This document shows, one piece after another, positions 14,622-15,688 of a stretch of DNA of 15,688 nt (position 1 is its first letter; every line of letters begins with the position of its first letter). Below the pieces are notes generated by a model. The model saw nothing but the letters and a program-made list of their open reading frames with translations, was not told the origin of the DNA and made no database searches. This stretch comes from Aquirufa sp. (GTDB lineage Bacteria > Bacteroidota > Bacteroidia > Cytophagales > Spirosomataceae): the NCBI GenBank assembly GCA_030833145.1, contig JAURHT010000036.1:1-15688 (forward strand), written 5' to 3'. Position numbers and translations under genes: made by a program.

Positions 14622-14629
14622 TACTTTTG
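14622..14629 (+). promoter_or_regulatory. Putative -7 box of the HU-family gene
   Basis: TACTTTTG is an exact TAnnTTTG match. A TTTTT run at 14596-14600, 21 nt upstream, is the best -33 candidate. The predicted leader is about 57 nt and begins with a small hairpin. Confidence 0.5.
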
Positions 14630-14632
14630 TGT

Positions 14633-14648
14633 CCCTTTTACGGAAGGG
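14633..14648 (+). promoter_or_regulatory. Small hairpin at the 5' end of the HU leader
   Basis: CCCTTTTACGGAAGGG can fold into five Watson-Crick pairs plus a U-G pair, closing a UACG tetraloop (UNCG class). It would lie at the first bases of the transcript, where such hairpins often protect mRNA ends. The rest of the leader is AT-rich and unstructured by eye. Confidence 0.35.
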
Positions 14649-14692
14649 AAATTGTAATTACCTAAGAATCATCATTTAATAAATTATAAAAC

Positions 14693-14986
14693 GTGACTAA
14701 GGCAGATGTAATTGCTGAGATTGCCAGCAAAACAGGGATTGATAAGAAAGATGTATCGGAAACGTTAGAGTCATTTTTCGAAGTAGTTAAAAACAACCTA
14801 GCAAACCAAGAGAATATTTATGTTCGTGGTTTTGGTAGCTTCATCAACAAAAAACGCGCGCAGAAGATCGCTCGCAACATTTCAAAGAATACGGCGATCA
14901 CGATCGATGCACATTATGTGCCTAGCTTTAAGCCAGCGAAAGTGTTTGTTGAGCAAGTAAAAACGAGTACTGACCCCACTAAATAA
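14693..14986 (+). CDS. HU/IHF-family histone-like DNA-binding protein
   Basis: The 97-residue protein is a dimeric nucleoid protein of the HU/IHF family. The start MTKADVIAEIASKTGIDKKD is typical, then an amphipathic helix pair and NIYVRGFGSFINKKRAQKIA (41-60) with the hallmark RGFGSF, and the DNA-binding arm up to PSFKPAKVF (77-85). The arm reads RNISKNT (61-67), whereas classic HU has RNPxTG; the intercalating Pro63 is Ile here, a variant I associate with the mutY-linked Bacteroidota paralogue. The start codon is GTG, set by homology, since no ATG fits. It is divergent from mutY with its own promoter and is followed after 27 nt by a TPR gene on the same strand, probably one operon. I cannot say whether it acts as HU or as a sequence-specific IHF-like protein. 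Confidence 0.93.
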   Translation: MTKADVIAEIASKTGIDKKDVSETLESFFEVVKNNLANQENIYVRGFGSFINKKRAQKIARNISKNTAITIDAHYVPSFKPAKVFVEQVKTSTDPTK

Positions 14987-15013
14987 GCTGTAAAGCTAAA
15001 AGGGTCTAGAATA

Positions 15014-15688
15014 ATGAAAAAAAACCTTTTGATCATTCTTCTGGCAGGCCTAGGGATAACTGCCCTATTGTTTCAATTACCGAAAGGTAATGTGGCGGGA
15101 AAGACACAAAATACTCCTTCGGGGGGCGCTAACCGAGACGCGGGAAGCGAAAAGACGGAAAAAGTCGCAGAGAAAGAAGAGCATGCTGCTCCTTTGACTC
15201 CGGCGCAGCTTAAAGAGATTTCTGCATTGAAATCCGCTTTTACTGCTGCGAAGACAGATGCTTCCCAGGTGAAAGCCTTAGAGAATCTGATGCGTGCTTT
15301 TATGAATGCGAGTCATTATGATTCTGCTGCGGTTTATGCGGCGAATTATGCGGATCAGCATCCCAGTTTGACGAATGTTTTGCGTGCCGGTCAGCTGTAT
15401 TTCGAAGCACAAACCTATGCTTTGAATGCACAGAAAGGCAGTAAAATGGGCGAAAAAGCAAGAATGTACTTCTCGAAGGCTTTGGCCATCGACCCGAACA
15501 ACTTGCTGGTAAAATCGAACATGGCGATGACTTACGTAGATACACCCACTCCGATGAAGGGCATTACCCTGCTTCGTGAGGTAATTGAACAAGAGCCCAC
15601 GTTTGTGCCAGCGCTGTTTAATTTAGGGATATTATCGATTAAATCGAATCAGTTTGGCAAAGGCCAAGAACGATTCACCCAGATATTG
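15014..15688 (+). CDS. Membrane-anchored TPR-repeat protein, N-terminal part (3' end outside window)
   Basis: An open frame of 225 codons starts MKKNLLIILLAGLGITALLF and continues past the right edge, so the C-terminus is unknown. Residues 4-20 form a single hydrophobic segment without a clear cleavage site, so it is probably an inner-membrane anchor with the rest periplasmic. A charged, low-complexity linker (about 24-60, rich in Gly, Lys and Glu) follows. From about residue 86 come TPR-like helical repeats, seen as SHYDSAAVYAANYADQHP (99-116), ARMYFSKALAIDPNN (149-163), GITLLREVIEQEPTFVPALF (182-201) and NQFGKGQERF (212-221). TPRs bind protein partners; the partner here is unknown. The ATG is preceded by AAGGGTCTAGAATA, the closest thing to a Shine-Dalgarno in the window. 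Position after HU suggests cotranscription. Confidence 0.85.
   Translation, partial: MKKNLLIILLAGLGITALLFQLPKGNVAGKTQNTPSGGANRDAGSEKTEKVAEKEEHAAPLTPAQLKEISALKSAFTAAKTDASQVKALENLMRAFMNASHYDSAAVYAANYADQHPSLTNVLRAGQLYFEAQTYALNAQKGSKMGEKARMYFSKALAIDPNNLLVKSNMAMTYVDTPTPMKGITLLREVIEQEPTFVPALFNLGILSIKSNQFGKGQERFTQIL

Noticed and set aside
14988..15003. AGCT...AGCT inverted repeat after HU as a terminator
   Set aside because: Only four pairs and no T-tract; more likely HU and the TPR gene are cotranscribed.
1..15688. CRISPR arrays, IS elements, tRNAs, phage or defence genes
   Set aside because: No direct-repeat arrays, terminal repeats, transposase motifs or tRNA-like folds were seen; every sizeable open frame with family features is a housekeeping or metabolic gene.

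Overview
The window reads as ordinary chromosomal DNA of a member of the Bacteroidota, most likely order Cytophagales. Evidence for this: the gldE-ssb-mutY cluster with a divergent HU gene; a family of upstream boxes matching the Bacteroidota -7 consensus TAnnTTTG; no Shine-Dalgarno sequence at most starts; and DUF1684, NagX-type and lipoprotein GH16 proteins with the look of this phylum. Genus-level placement (for example Aquirufa or a relative) is a guess. There is no tRNA, rRNA, insertion sequence, phage gene or CRISPR array, and no gene-free stretch longer than 300 bases. The longest gaps are 683-851 and 14550-14692.

Layout from left to right. The 5' part of rpsA (ribosomal protein S1) runs leftward off the window and is divergent from an exported aldose 1-epimerase (galM-like). 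galM converges on a two-gene operon, a GH16 lipoprotein (beta-glucanase type) and mazG. Divergent from that operon is uvrB, which converges on a pxpB-pxpC pair (5-oxoprolinase subunits B and C, no pxpA in view). Divergent from pxpB is a DUF1684 gene followed after 1 nt by a NagX-type multi-pass membrane acyltransferase. A UvrD/PcrA helicase gene comes next and converges on gldE. Upstream of gldE on the same strand lie ssb and mutY. Divergent from mutY is an HU-family gene followed by a membrane-anchored TPR protein that runs off the right edge.

Functionally the window is rich in genome maintenance: uvrB and uvrD (nucleotide excision repair), mutY (8-oxoG:A repair), mazG (nucleotide-pool cleaning), ssb and HU. 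A smaller part handles carbohydrate (GH16, galM) and 5-oxoproline (pxpBC). Packing is very tight. All three convergent pairs overlap at their 3' ends (4, 30 and 4 nt), and operon partners are separated by 1 nt or share an ATGA.

I found no undescribed multi-gene system. The points most worth a second look are a MutY iron-sulphur motif one residue short, an atypical pxpB-pxpC pair without pxpA, gldE without gldD beside it, -7 boxes so close to the uvrB and mutY start codons that the mRNAs may be nearly leaderless, and an ssb terminator that abuts the gldE promoter.
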